Notes: generated by a model not told the origin, from the letters alone. 64,000 nucleotides of DNA from Progne subis subis (GCA_022316685.1 JAKJHU010000036.1:2615036-2679035), one strand, 5' to 3'; shown: positions 1-13,039, numbered from the stretch's first letter. A program made the numbers and translations.

Positions 1-767
1 CTGGAGCTGCCTGTGCTCTGAGATGACCAGACACAAGAGCCAGCTCACATTTGCTATGACTGTAGCAGCTGGGCTTGCCTATAAGAGCTCACAGGAGAGC
101 AGACTGAGGGGCAGGGTTGCTGTTGGCACAGAAAGACACTGTGCCATCACAAACACCAGCAGACCCAGCAACTCCAGGGCGGTTTGATCCCCACCAAGGT
201 GTCAGACACCAGCATTTCTTTGCTGTCATGTATTTTTTTTAAGGATGTGCTGACTGTCCATATGACCAATAACACTGAGTCTTTGCTGGCCCTTGTAGAG
301 CAGGTGCTTCTGCTTGCAGACATTCACTGTCTTTATCAGCTAGCTGGGCTGTGGAATACATTAGGAGAAAAATAGGGACCTCTTGAAGAAACAAAGCCAT
401 AGGACTGAGCAATCAAGCTGTTTATAGTCAGTATATGAATTGTGTTAGCAGAAGATCTTACATGTGCGCGCCAAAATCACCTTTTTGTACTATGAATACT
501 CATTAAAATTTTGTTTCTGCTGTAACTGTTTAGTATTGCTGATACAAGACGAAAAAATAATGGACATATGTTAATCCAAAAATTGCATATCGTTATAAGG
601 AAATGTTTGTGTGACAATTGAAGGGTGATTTATGAACTATAATCTAAATATACAGGATTATTTTTTAAATACTGTCATATACTACAGTGAAGAGAGTAAG
701 CATAGTGAAATGCAGCACTAACAGTCTCTTGCTGCAGAAGACATACACAAACTATTCTTGTATGACC
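1..767. other. Intergenic, no feature seen
   Basis: This is ordinary AT-rich intergenic sequence. Only short frames are present, none resembling a known protein, and no repeat family was recognised. Confidence 0.5.
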
Positions 768-1400
768 CACCATGTGCCCTGATGGCCAAGAAGACCAATG
801 GTTCCTGGCCTGTGTCAGCAATAGCGTGGCCAGCAGCAACAGGGCAGTGATTGTCCCTCTGTACTCAGCACTGGTGGGGCTGCACCTCGAGTCCTGCAAC
901 CAGTTCTGGGCCCCTCAGTTCAGGAAGGACATTGAGGGGCTGGAGCAAGTCCAGAGAAGGGCAACGGAGCTGGTGAAGGGTCTGGAGAACAAGTCCTGTG
1001 AGAAGCTGCTTGAGGGAGCTGGAGTTGTTTATGCTGGAGAAAAGGAGCCTTTGGGGAGAAACCTTATCCCTCCCTACAACTGCCTGAAAGGAGGCTGCAG
1101 CCAGGTGGGGGTCAGTCTCTTCTCCCAGATAACAAATGACAGGACTGGAGGGAATGGCCTCAAGCTGGGCCAAGGGAGGTTTAGACTGGATACTAGGAAA
1201 AACTTCTTCATTTAATTTCAACAGTAGAACAAGCCTAGGGCAGTGGTTGATCTCTTGAGCCATCAGCCCCAGAGATATTTAAAAGACATGCAGATGTGAT
1301 GCTTTGAGACATAGTTTAGTGGTGGGCCCAGTAGTGTTAGGCTTAGAGCTGGATTTGGTGATCTTAAAGGTTTTTTTCAGCCTAAAATATTCTCTGATAT
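768..1400 (+). mobile_element. CR1 LINE 3' fragment, plus orientation
   Basis: This is a 5'-truncated CR1 retrotransposon. The frame at 772-1215 carries the C-terminal end of the CR1 reverse-transcriptase ORF, with recognisable pieces such as [26 protein letters not shown] and [10 protein letters not shown]. It is followed by the CR1 3' UTR, with a GGGAGGTTTAGACTGGAT block and, near the end, a GGTGATCTTAAAGG block. The middle is decayed: the LFSLEKRR region is lost, and there is a deletion after TTCTTCA near 1210. No terminal ATTCTATG microsatellite remains. The copy is inactive. Confidence 0.9.
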
Positions 1401-2798
1401 AGTCCATAAGACAAACCCACTGCATAACTTGTACTGTGAAGATGCTTATTCCTCATAGCACCTTTTTCAGACTTATAATGTTTATGCATCTCAACCCCAA
1501 ATAGTGCCATGAGACAGAGGCAAGTGCCTTGTATTTAGGTAAAATGCATTTTCTGTCATCCAATTTGCATGCAAAATAAACTGGATCAATAGTGTGATTG
1601 CACAGTGATTCTAACATTCATGTTCTATTTTTAAAAAGTCAAATTGGCCTGCCATGGGCTCCTATATCAGCCATTCTTTAAATTAACTAAATAGACATAT
1701 TAAATAAACATATTAAGTACATTAACATGTACATTTTTCTCCAAACAAGTAATACCAGACCCAAACATAATAGCAAATAACAATAGAAAATTGATGATAT
1801 TAAAAAAAAATTCTTCTGTAAAATGTCAACAGGAGCCACAGAGGAGGCCATGGAATGGCATTCAGCAAACCAGGTTGCCCATGCCAATGTGGCCCACAAC
1901 AAAACAGCTCCACAGTAAGTAAATCTCATCTTTTTTTATTTCTTCATGTGTTTTGATTCATGATTAATCGTTATGCACACATACCTGTGCCCACTGGCTC
2001 CAATACTGGCTCAGCTCTTCAAACAGCCACCAAATTTATCCAAAGGGTTCCTCATAAAATTCTTTGACATGTTCCCGTAATTGATGTATTTTATAGTATG
2101 TTTTTCTCTTGCAAGTCATGTTCCTTGGTCAGCTCCAATTTTCTCTATATTTATCATTACAGCAGAATAAGAGATTCAATGAGTGAAAAGGCAAATAGTC
2201 CAGACACTCCCAGACTCAAACTACATTATTTGACAAATATTCTCCAGCCTAACAGATGCTTCTATGGCCTTAATTAATCCAAGAACCAGCTATATTAACA
2301 GCAGTATGAAATTCTGTTTGAACATTGAAAATGCCAGCTCTAAGCATTTATTCTGGAATACCTGGCCATTTTGGACAATGATGACTTACTGGTGGGAGGA
2401 AGGCAGTTGCTTTTTCCAGATGAGCAGAGCAAAACTTGGTGCTACTCATTGCTATAACTGGATTTAAGAGTGTTCCTTACTGGTGCAGACCAGCTCTTCT
2501 CCCAGGTGATAGCAGACTGGAAAAGTCACTGTATGTGGATAGGAACTTGCAAAAGAGCAGAGCCTGAAGAATTCAGCCCTGGATCACCTGCTGCATAGAA
2601 TTTACTAGAAGGTTTTATCATCCGATCTGAGCATATAGAGGACAAAAAGATAATGGCACAGAGACGTAGAGGCTTGTATTAGGAGTCATCCTGGAACTGG
2701 GAGTTAACTCATCTGACAGTGACAGAAAAAAAATCTAAATAAGAGATAGAAGTTGGGACTGAAAGGTTTATTTTGAGAAAATAAAAAGCATAGGAAAG
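1401..2798. other. Intergenic, no feature seen
   Basis: This is AT-rich sequence between the CR1 fragment and the minus-strand LTR. No coding, RNA or repeat feature was recognised. Confidence 0.5.
2793..2798. repeat. Target-site duplication, left side of LTR copy 1
   Basis: GGAAAG here is repeated at 3192-3197, directly flanking the LTR once its left end is set by alignment to copy 2. Confidence 0.6.
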
Positions 2799-3191
2799 TA
2801 TTACTGTGACACGCAAGCAATCACACGAGACAATAGATTTTCGCAGGGCAGAAAGGTTCCTCCAATGCCAGCTCAAGGCTGAGTCCGGGTGGAGAGAGAG
2901 CCTCTTTGTTTATTTCTTATTTTTTATACATTTGTGGGTCTGGCCAAAGATTGGCTTTTTGGGGTTTCCACCCTTCAGCCTCAGTGGACAGACCAGTTGT
3001 CAGTTACAACTGTTTTCAGGTTAGAAATATGCAAACAAAGGACAGAGAATGAAAAACAAAGGATCTGTTTATGTTACATATGTGGGAAAAAGGTAGAACA
3101 GCTTTTAATATTGTGCAGTAACTAAAAAGATCTGACTCCATTTTATGAAAATTCAAAAGGCTATAAAAAACGCAGAAAAACCAGGGTAACA
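2799..3191 (-). mobile_element. Solo LTR, family X copy 1 (minus orientation)
   Basis: This is the inverted counterpart of the element at 32544-32935. Both share, over about 390 bp, the start TGTTACCCTGG, the GGAGTCAGATCTTTTAGTTAC block, the CCTTTGTTTGCATATTTCTAAC block, a TATA-like element followed by AATAAA, then a CTCT-rich and CGAAAATCTCTTG-like end. On this strand the element runs from 3191 down to 2799 and ends CAGTAATA, where copy 2 ends CAGTGACA. A 6-bp GGAAAG flanks both sides (2793-2798 and 3192-3197), consistent with a target-site duplication. There is no internal retroviral sequence, so it is a solo LTR. By eye the copies are only moderately similar, suggesting an old insertion. 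Confidence 0.85.
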
Positions 3192-3197
3192 GGAAAG
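3192..3197. repeat. Target-site duplication, right side of LTR copy 1
   Basis: GGAAAG, identical to 2793-2798. Confidence 0.6.
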
Positions 3198-3473
3198 AGA
3201 TTGTGAATTTACAAGGTTATCAGTTTTGAGTAGTGCTGTTTGTTATGTATACGTATCGAGTTTTTGGTGGCTTTCCATGGTGGAATGTTGCCTGTACACT
3301 GGGCACACACCAATCAGTCTGAGTTTTTTCACAGCATTCTCAATGCAAACATGGTAAAGCCTTCATCAGCTTAGTCACACTCTAAACAACACTGAGCAAA
3401 TAAATTATGAGTACAATAAAGCAAATTGGCATGAAGTTCATTTGCTGAGTAAACAACCACCAGAGCAGTAATA

Positions 3474-3499
3474 GGTGGTTATTTCTATTGCTGAACAAC
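3474..3499 (+). repeat. Left arm of a perfect 26-bp inverted repeat
   Basis: The arm starts GGTGGTTATTTCTATTG and is exactly complementary, reversed, to 5712-5737. Similarity continues inward with small indels to about 3518 (CTAATGT). It is either one end of a decayed DNA element or one of two opposed copies of a dispersed repeat. Confidence 0.8.
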
Positions 3500-3769
3500 T
3501 GGAAATTTATCTAATGTAAGGACAAAAATCAAAATAGATTACAAATTTGTTATTACCATAATCCTTGCTCTCAGCAGTAACCCCTAATGAAGTAATTATT
3601 CTTGTGATTTTGGGCTGATGATGTTTTTAAGAAATACAGCTAACATACTGACTGAAGGGTTCACAAAATAAATCAAGACATTCAATATAAGCCTGTAACA
3701 TACATAAGCTACATTTATTAGCATGATCATGCTCTAGGTTCTGTGATATTTCTTTATGAGACCAGATGA

Positions 3770-4210
3770 CCACTGATGGCAAAAGGAAAGATCCTGCTAT
3801 CCCCCCTAACCAGGGGGATAGACGGCTTTATTCTAGAGTCCTGCTCCTGCCGGCTGGAGCTCTTTCTCGTCCACCTCCACGCCAGAGAGGGAGCGACTCC
3901 CCTCGTCCCAGGGCTTTTTTCCAGGGGGCAGGGCCCAGAGGCAGGGACAAGCCACTGCTCAATCAGGGACAAGGTGGGAGTGGAACAGAGTTGGGTTACA
4001 TTCCAGTGTGGGGGATGGGTGCGGCCAAGGAGGGATGAATCACGTGTTACAGTTAAAGGGGAACAGGGAAGAAAACATTACAAATCCGATGAAACACAAT
4101 ATAAACCCAATTAATGCGTTACAGCAAGGTTCCACATGTTCCAAGCCTTCAAGCAGGGCAAGCATTCAGAGCCTTCCACAGCACTTTTTCGGTCTACACA
4201 GCCAAACTCC
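3770..4210 (-). mobile_element. Probable solo LTR, minus orientation (ends approximate)
   Basis: This CpG-bearing block stands out from its AT-rich surroundings. Read on the minus strand it has LTR anatomy: an A-rich TATA-like GAAAAAAGCCC, then a GC-rich stretch of about 80 bases, then AATAAA at 3831-3826 in a GAATAAAGCCG context, then a short R/U5-like end with a stem-loop and CCATCA. Upstream on the minus strand is a U3-like region with TGATTGAGCAGTGGC and TTCCCCTTTAACTGTAAC. I could not fix either end or a target duplication. It is a different family from the LTR at 2799-3191. No retroviral coding sequence adjoins it. Confidence 0.5.
3826..3831 (-). promoter_or_regulatory. AATAAA polyadenylation signal of the minus LTR
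   Basis: TTTATT on the plus strand reads AATAAA on the minus strand, in the context TAGAATAAAGCCG. It lies just upstream of a 9-bp-stem hairpin at 3796-3820. Confidence 0.5.
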
Positions 4211-7200
4211 CGTTCTGTGGAAAACAAGAGTTTATGGAGGGTACACTGATGTGAGCTCGGGTCTGCCTGTAGCTATACCAGGCACCCACAGGTAGAACAG
4301 TTTAGTCTTATGTCTCACCTTTGGTTTGAGCTATCCAAGGCTGGCAATGCTGGAAGACACTGTGAAGCTGTCTTGTGGTTTGTAGTGTGGGGGTTAGGTA
4401 TTCTGTGAGCCCCACCAGGACTGTCTATCCCTAATCTGCTACCTGCAGCAGCCTGTGCTCAAGTCTCAGAGAGAATGGGAGAATTCCCTTCCTCTCCTGA
4501 TTCTCAGATTTCCATCTGACAGCAAAAATGTCCTCTGTCAGAAGAGTTCAGCAAGTCAGTGCTTAGCAGTGGAGTGTTCACCCCATCATAAGGGAAGGTA
4601 GAGAGACCCATGGAATTGCTGAGAACAGGGCCCTTTGCTCCGGTAGAGGTGGTCTCCAGCCAACAGCAGACACAAGATATGGGAGAAGAAGTCAGGGATG
4701 GCATCAAACTGCTCCTCCAGAATACAGAGCACCCTCGCTCACCTGGAATTCTGCAAAAGCTCTATCATTCACAAAATTTTAGGGGAAGACTATTTGCCCA
4801 AGAACTATCTAGAAACAGGTAAGTACTTCTCAAAAGAGTGGCTAGGATATATAAATCTAATTATTTTTATTTTCTCTGGACTCTGTGAAGTTTAAGAATT
4901 TCTGAAGGAACAAGTATCAATAAAAAGTTAATTACACCACTTAAACTGGCTTCTCAGTCATAATTTATATGGAGTAACTAGGAAATTGTAATTCTTACAG
5001 TGGTCATTTGATCAGCCAATAACTTATAAATACTTTCCTATTATGTTTTCTCAAAAACATAATTTAAAAATATTTATGCCATAGCTAAGGCTTAGTTTAG
5101 TGAAAAAGTTAACAAAAACTCCATTCCTAGGACTTTCATCTGTATTTACCCATATTTGGGTTTCCCCTTTTATCTGTTTGGCCATTTCTCACAGTTAAAC
5201 AAGTCCTTTATCATATGGCCAGATTGCCTTCAGCTTGTTTATTTTAATCTTGACATAATACATTTCATTTTATGATTACTCAACTATAGTCTCCAAGACT
5301 TTAACTTATTTTTATTATCTGGAAGAGGGAATGTAATATGAAACAGTGACAAAGAGAATTTTGTTAAACTCTATTTCAAGGATACCCTTGCTAAAAATAC
5401 ACAAACAGTGGTGTTTTTTCCTATTTCTGTTTCTAGCTAAAAATAACTATACCTTCAAGGCACAAAGAAGTGCATCTTAGTGTATTTCATTTAACAAGTG
5501 GAAAGAATCCTGAGAAAATTTGCAAAAGTCTATCAAAAAACAAATAAACAAAACAAACAAAAAATTAAACGCAACTTAAGAACTTGGGGATATTTCATTT
5601 TGAGGGGAAACCACCTGTTCTTCACAGAGCAAGTCTAGGAGTCATGGCATAAGCAGAGTACAGCTGAAGAGACTTCTCCACAGTCAAAACATTAGAGAAA
5701 CTTATTTTCTGGTTGTTCAGCAATAGAAATAACCACCTTTTTCAATAAAGATTTCTCTGAGGTTTTAACTTTTGCTTGTTATAAAGTAAAATACTTCTTT
5801 CCTTAAGACTTGGGAACATTATTTCACCAGTAATTTTGAATCTCACTATCTGTTGCATTTGCAGTACTCAAACAGAGCAGAGTAGAAGGTTGTTGCTTTG
5901 GGTTGGGGGGGTTTTAAATTTTGATAGGATATGAAAATTAATCCATATTCATATCACCAGTTAACCACTACTAGGATGTATATGTGCACAGCTACAAAAA
6001 AGAGAATCTAGAACTCTGCCTAAAAGCTGTAGGTTTGTTTTCTTGGTGGTACAAATGCCCATGTGATTTTTCCTTCTTCCTTTTTCATAACCATGAAAGA
6101 AAAACCATGAGTCTTGTTCTAATTATTATCTTTTCTTGTGGTTAGAAATATCACTTATGAAAAATCTGATTTTTTTTTAATTAATAAAATTATATTTTCA
6201 CTCCCGAGAAAAGGACAGTATCTCTAGTCTCTACATTTATACATGCTTAAAATGAAGTTCCTGGATTTAAACCTAATTGGAATTTTCATGTATATAACAG
6301 GATGAAATTAAGTCCTTCAGTTACAGGCAAGTTTTTAGGTCTACTGCTGTTGCCCTAATTAATTTCTGATAATTTTATAAAATAAAAAAATCTACAGGGA
6401 AGTAGCATATGTTATGGTTTATCTGTTTAACACATTCATTATTTTTTTAGATGAAATGGACTAGAAATCTTGAAAATTAGAAAATGCAGATCTGTTTCTT
6501 TGTGTACACTTTATCATACTGAAACATATCATAGTGAGAAACAACTAATAGCTACAGGGTAAGTAAAGTGTAATCTATGTGACGGTTACATCACGTAACT
6601 TAGAATTCTAAATTGCAGTGCATGGGTTTATGTCAGCCTACACTGGTTTTTATTTTTTTTCCCCATGAGCAATAAATTCTTTAGCAATAGAGACAGGAGT
6701 GGTTTTAAAATACCTTTTGGTGTACCTTGGGTATATAAGCCCCACAAGAAACAATTCATGGGCCAGGCAAGTGATCTGCCTCCAATTCCCACATGTAGGG
6801 AGAAACTGGACATTACTGGCTGCATCCTAAAGGAGCCAGGATGCTTTCCTGATGACCAGAGAAACACTGGCAGACTTACCCCACTGAGGAAGGGGTTCAT
6901 GTGTCCCACTATCCTTTAAACAAGCTGTCAGAGCCCTCTTTTCCGCCTAAGTTGCGGCCTCTTTCATTTCCAATGCAGCCATCAGTGGCCCTGTCAACAG
7001 AGCCTCATGGGAGGAGAGCTCCTCATGCCCGAGCTCTCAGCAGCACTGTCCCCTGTCCTCAGCTCCCTGCTCTGCCATTCGCAATTTTGACCTCAACTCA
7101 CCCTGGAACTCACTGCTGTGAGCCCCTCCAATAAGTACTTCTGACAACCCCCAAAAGATCTTAATTCAGTTTGTCAAATGAGCAAGTTGGATGGTGAAGT

Positions 7201-10200
7201 ACCTCGTTTTATGTGACCCTCCACTTTCCTGCCCTTTCCTAGAGAGACAATTCAGTTTGGCCATTGCTGAGTCTGTGAGGGGCCAGAATTGCAGGCAAAC
7301 CCTCAGGATCTTTGGTGGAGGAGAGGTCTGGTCTATCTTTACTTAGCATCAGCTCAGTGACTCGTAATAAAACCATTCATAGCCTTTCTTTATAGTTGGA
7401 GCAGGATGGGGTAAAAACTGAAAAATAGAAGGTGCTGCTTGCACTGCCCTTGGAAGCTGTTAACTTTATGAGTTGACCAAAACTGCTGAAATGGCGCCAA
7501 TTTGAATGGTTACAACCAGTAATTCTTCAGTGCTTTCCCTTTAGAAATAGGATATTGTTTGCAAGAGACCAAGCAATCTAATCCATTACATAGTCCAGCC
7601 TCTACCCGTTATCATCTATTAATAACTCATGTAGGGAAGTGTTTTTAGCTATCACACATAATGAACCCATTGAGATCCGCTGTGTCACCTTTCCCAGGCA
7701 GCGTGCTGCACAGCAGGGGATGGAGGAAAGTGCTGCTTGTCTTGATGGAAGCACCCATGAACCTAAATGTTGTGCTGAAACAGAACTGAATGGCAGGACT
7801 GATGGTGTGTCCACAGAGCAAAACAGAACACCATGGCTTATGCAGAGGAAGCAGCAATAGCACTTTTGTTCTGCTGAGGAAAGGAAAACAGACATACTTT
7901 GGTAGAGCACGTCATGTGAACCCAACAGAGCCCACAAGGAAAAATGCAATATTGTAATCACCACTTTCCCATGTGGTTTTCTACACAGCTTGTGTCCTAA
8001 TACTATAGTGTTTTGGAGTTCAATGCTGCTTTTTAAATTAAACTTCTATGTACTTTCATTAGATTATAACTGTGGAATGGAAACAGTGTCCAAGCTAACC
8101 CACACATGCTTTATTGTACCCTGGCTGTCACGTGCACACATTCTGAACTCACACACGTACACACAGCAGCCTGATGCAAACAGGTTTTAAAGTATAATAA
8201 TGAAGCTTAGTGCACTTTAGTGGTACCAAAATTACCATTAAATCCACATAGAACTATCGAAATCCCTCTATTTTTCAAACACAACCTTAACAACCTCTTA
8301 AGGCTTATATAATAAAGATTGTATAAAACAATTTTAAACAGTTTTATACCAGGAACCTTAAAGAGTCCTGTGGGAATGAAACATGAATTTAAATTTGGTT
8401 TTTGTGTTCCCCAGTGATAGGACACCAGCTTTGTTCTGAATCAGTCTGTCCGGAGAATTACTAACTGCTGTTTCCTCCATGAATGCCACCTTGGTGCAAA
8501 TATTTTCTAGCTTGTGATAATGAAAGGATTTGCATTCATTCTTCTGCTGTATCTTGCCATGTATCCACCAATTTATCAAAGAAACTAAAAGGTGGGAAAG
8601 GCTGATAAATACTACAATTATTTTATGTTGTACAAACAAAGCTATATTCCCTCGTAGTAGGATTCTTGGCAGTCTTGACACTCTTCACAGTGATGGAATG
8701 ATCAGGTCTGCATTGAATATTCTTTAACACCTTCATTTAGAATTTATAAACTCGTACTGATCAAGTTTTCCCTTCAGCTGTTAATAACTTGCTAAGGTAC
8801 TACCAGACCTGAAAGACTGATCAATCTCTTGAATATCTTTGAGCTACGTTCTGATAAAATATTTTCCTTTTTTTATGGTGTGTTAATAACAGAGGCCAGC
8901 AAATTCCTAAACACTTTTCTGATAGAGTAGAAACCCCAGTATTACCATAGTAATTAGGGACTAAATGTCTAGGAGAAATTGCTGGACATTGCAGAAAATA
9001 CTTGTAGTAATTTTGTAATAACAGTATTGGTTCTAATTATACCCAAAATATGTTATTCCAGAATATCGGGTCAAAGAATTTAAGAAATGTCAGACTATTA
9101 TTAAATATGTTCTACACACAAGAGCAGATGATGAATGCATCATGCCTCAGTGGGCAGAGTGGGCCCATGACAGAGATAAAATTCTTTAAGGATTCTACCA
9201 GTAATTGTGCTATTCAGAATGCTCCTAACTACAGTCCATGTGAAAACAAAAGGTTTCAATTGAGATGAAATTGATACTAAAGATATTAAAGTGGTTTTCC
9301 ACTTCCATTAAAACTCAAAAGAACACTTACATTCCTACCAGAAATAAACATGAAATACATGGAATTTCTAAATCCATGCAAGACTAATTAATAAATTTAA
9401 TCCAGAGTAAAAGAAATTGTATTAGTTAAATTCTAAATTCTCAGAAGTCAGTGCACTTAAGCAGCTTGTGGGGATCAGCAGGCAATGCCCATGGGGACTG
9501 ATATAATGGAGCAGTAATCGCCGGATCTCCAGACTGTCCAAAACACTGCAGAAAAGGCCTTGAAAGCACAGCTTTGTTACATCAAAGCTCTTGGTCCAAG
9601 CCCTTAGCCAACACTGTCTCTGCCAACTCCATTACCAAGTTAGTCACTCATAGCACTCCCTAAAAAATACAGTCTGCCTAACCTTGTCTCAAACAAACTG
9701 TTCAGCATGGGTTTTGAAAAATGGTAAAATTACTTTCTCTGTGCTTTGCAATGTGTGCATGTACATTTTCGTAAATAACTTCGAAATAAATAAATAATAC
9801 ACAAAATTTAAATAAATGCAACTACTATGAAAAACAGAGGTCCAGACAATACAAAACTACAAGGGAATTAAATTATGCTTAGATCCACTTTCTAGAACAG
9901 AACATCCTATACCCACATTGCTCAACTTTCTCCTCCTCCCTAATTTGGTGACCACTTTTAAGATTTCTTTTAGTCAGCCTCTGCAATCTCTGGTCCATAT
10001 CAACCCCACCCATGTTCAAACATCACTTAAGAAACTGTTAGTTGGCTTGGACCAAAATCACAATTTTGAGTGTTCTAGCAGTTCATAAATCACACAAATG
10101 ATGGAGGTTCTTGATCCCAAGATCATTTCCTGGCATGCTTAATCATCACATATAGTAGAGAGACTACATAAGTAGTCCATAACTGTGCCTAGAGACTACT

Positions 10201-10411
10201 TATCAGAGATTAATTGCCAAACTGGAAATCTTGAAGAATTCCACGAGAATCACTTCTTGATTTACAGTTGTTGCCCCTGTGATCTCAATGAGGAAGAGAG
10301 CAGTGCTATTAAGACTGCAGGTGATGTTGGAGTAGTGAAGAGCTGAAATAAAGTTTCTGATGGGGAGAAAGGGAATTCTGACTGATCTTCTGAAAATGAA
10401 GAGCTGACCTC
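4211..10411. other. Intergenic, no gene seen
   Basis: This is AT-rich non-coding sequence. The open frames are short and unrelated to anything I recognise. The only structure noted is the second arm of the 26-bp inverted repeat at 5712-5737. A slightly more GC-rich patch at about 6900-7130 has no recognisable content. Confidence 0.5.
5712..5737 (-). repeat. Right arm of a perfect 26-bp inverted repeat
   Basis: The arm starts GTTGTTCAGCAATAG and is the exact reverse complement of 3474-3499. The enclosed span is about 2.2 kb and includes the probable minus LTR at 3.77-4.21 kb. Confidence 0.8.
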
Positions 10412-10993
10412 CTAGGGTGTCATCAGGCACAGCATCAGCAGCCAGGCAAGGGAGGGGATTGTCCCCTCTGCTCTGCACTGAGGCAGCCTCACCTCCAGTG
10501 CTGGGGGCAGTTTTGGGTGTCACCGTGTTAAAAAGACATTGAACTGTTAGAGAGTGTCCAAAGGAGGGCAATGAAGATGGTGAAGGGCCTTGAGGGGAAG
10601 CTGTGTGAGGAGCAGCTGAGGGCACTGGGTCTGTTCAGCCTGGAGGAGACTGAGAGGGAACATCACTGCAGTTACAAGTTCCTCGTGAGGGGAAGAGGAG
10701 AGGCAGGCACTGATCTCTCCTCTGAGGTGACCAGTGACAGGACCCAAGGGAATGGCCTGAAGTTGTGTCAGGGGAGGTTTAGGTTGGATGTCAGAAAAAG
10801 TTTCTTCACCCAGAGGGTGGCTGGGCACTGGTACAGCTCTCCAGGAAAGTGGTGACAGCACCAGCCTGACAGAGTTCCAGAAGCATTTGGACAATTCTCT
10901 CAGGCATGGGGTGTGATTCTTGGGGATGGTCCTGTGCGGGGCCAGGAGATGGACTTGATGATCTTTGTGGGTCCCTTCAACTCAGTATTCTGT
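10412..10993 (+). mobile_element. CR1 LINE 3' fragment, plus orientation
   Basis: This is a second CR1 tail. GGGGATTGTCCCCTCTGCTCT, VQRRAMKMVKGLEGKLCEEQ-like coding, LRALGLFSLEE and the DRTQGNGLKLCQGRFRLDVR run are all CR1 ORF2/3' hallmarks. The 3' UTR ends with GGGCCAGGAGATGGACTTGA, GATCTTTGTGGGTCCCTTC and TATTCTGTGA. This ending differs from the copies at 0.8 and 43.5 kb, so it belongs to another CR1 subfamily. Frameshifts and a stop break the frame, and it is 5'-truncated. Confidence 0.9.
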
Positions 10994-13039
10994 GAACATT
11001 CTCTGAAACATACAATGCACCTCAGTGAGAGCACAGTTAAGCACTTGAGCCAGCATAATCAGCAGCACAGAAGTGCATCTAGGCAGCAGTTTTACAGAAA
11101 AGAAAGTGAAGGTGAAAATGGCTCACTAATTAGGAAAAGTCATGTTCAGAGGCATCTATATTGTAGTTGAAAGGGACTCAGTCAGTCTCACAGGAATACT
11201 TCTGAAACCATAGCACTACAGCCAGGCCACTGTGTCCTGATGGTCCTTTGTGAGGAACCTTGGGGCAAAATGACAACATAGGGGGATTCAGGTTAGCCGT
11301 AATATTCAGGTCAGATCTCCTTCTTTGATCCCTTTAATTCCTTTCAAGAATATGTGGCTTTTCAGCCAGCATCTCACACATTTTTCTCAGACCATCCTCA
11401 ATGTCCAGCACCTTAATTATTCCATGAGACCCAACTGGCTCTAAGACACCAAAGCATATAAACAAATGAGCTGGAAAGTAAAGCACAGGTAACTACAGAC
11501 TATGTCTGGTCTTCAGCACCAACAGCTGCTGACAGAGGTACCATTACTTCCGGGCTTGCCACTATATTACATATTATAGTGACTGCACAGTATATTTCAA
11601 GCCATCATTGGCAATTATAAGCTTGAAGAATGCAGTTTAATTTATGGATTTGAGTGGGGAATTGTGTTGCCTTGGTTGCAATCCTAATACAATCAGCATA
11701 CCTCAAAGCTTTACAATCCTTGGCCCCCAGTCATCCATTCCTCCCTAAAAAGACAAGAATTCCAATGAAAAACAAGGTGATAAATATACATCTCTCCAGC
11801 AGCTCTACCCTTCCTGCATACATTGTTTAAATTATATTGAGACGTCACATAGACATAGTTTAGAATGCAATGAAAAGATGTCTGTTTATACCACTTGGCC
11901 TAGAAACACAATGTAAGATCTACAAATAACCTTACATTCTAAGGTTACTAAAGTTTTTGGTCTCACTGTGTCATTTGCAGAGTAAGCTATATTTAAAATG
12001 GAGAAATCTGTGAATAAAATTAACAACTATTGTAAGAGCAACGATTTTAAGGGCACTCACTCTACCAGAAATGGCTAATACTCAATATTCAAACATGTTA
12101 GTTGAAGAACGTCACTTCCATTCAGTTAACAATCAAATTCTGATATAAAATCCCTCTTCTTGCAAAGAGTGGTTTTGTATGAGAGAAAAAACAAAAACAA
12201 AAACAGGTGGAGGAAGAAGAAGAAAATATCTTCAGTATCTGGCATAAGCTGTGGCAACATACTTTAAAGCTATTCTGAATTACTATTTCTTCTGACATAT
12301 GAAATTCAGGACTTTCTGCTTCTCTGTAAGATGATCTTATTTTACATCAAATTGGAAACATATGCTCTTCCTTGTTTTATAAAAACAAGGGGTTTGTATG
12401 AGTAATAATTCATATAATTCATACAATTTCCAATAAACATACAACTTTATTTCTGAATGACCACAGGAAAAATTCTAAACAGACTATTTTACACTTGCCA
12501 TGATGATGAATACAGAGAATGTTTTCTTTTCTTGAAAAATAGAGAGAAAAACACTGATTGAGACAAAATAGTAATAAGCATTCCTTCAAATTTTCCACAC
12601 AGATGTTGTGTTCAATGTATTTGACTCCTTTATAGTGCTTAGTGCTTGAGAAATCTGCTGGAGAAGGATTAACTAATTCAACAGATAATTATTTCTTTCC
12701 ATTGATAGAGCACGCAGGACAAGGACTCTGACCCAAAAGCAAAATAGTAATTTGTTTTTAAAAGCTTTGGAATATTTATAGTTGGATTTCTACTTTTTCT
12801 TTTCTTGTTTTTTCTTTTCTTTTTTTTTTTTTTTCTTTACAATAATATTTTCATCTGAATAGTCAATATATTAAAGATATTACCCATCTGAGGAAAAAAA
12901 TGCTACAGAAAGATACATATGAGACTAGGTTCTCTGGCCTTGTATACAAGTGAGAACTTCCTAGATCATTTTATCAGTCTAAAACCACCGTTTAACTCTT
13001 TTGGATGAACAGCAATGTGTCAGAACAGTCCCAGCATCA
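10994..13039. other. Intergenic, no feature seen
   Basis: AT-rich sequence with pyrimidine-rich tracts near 12790-12840. No gene or recognisable repeat was seen. Confidence 0.5.

Noticed and set aside
865..1263. Minus-strand 132-codon frame
   Set aside because: It is the antisense shadow of the CR1 fragment at 768-1400.
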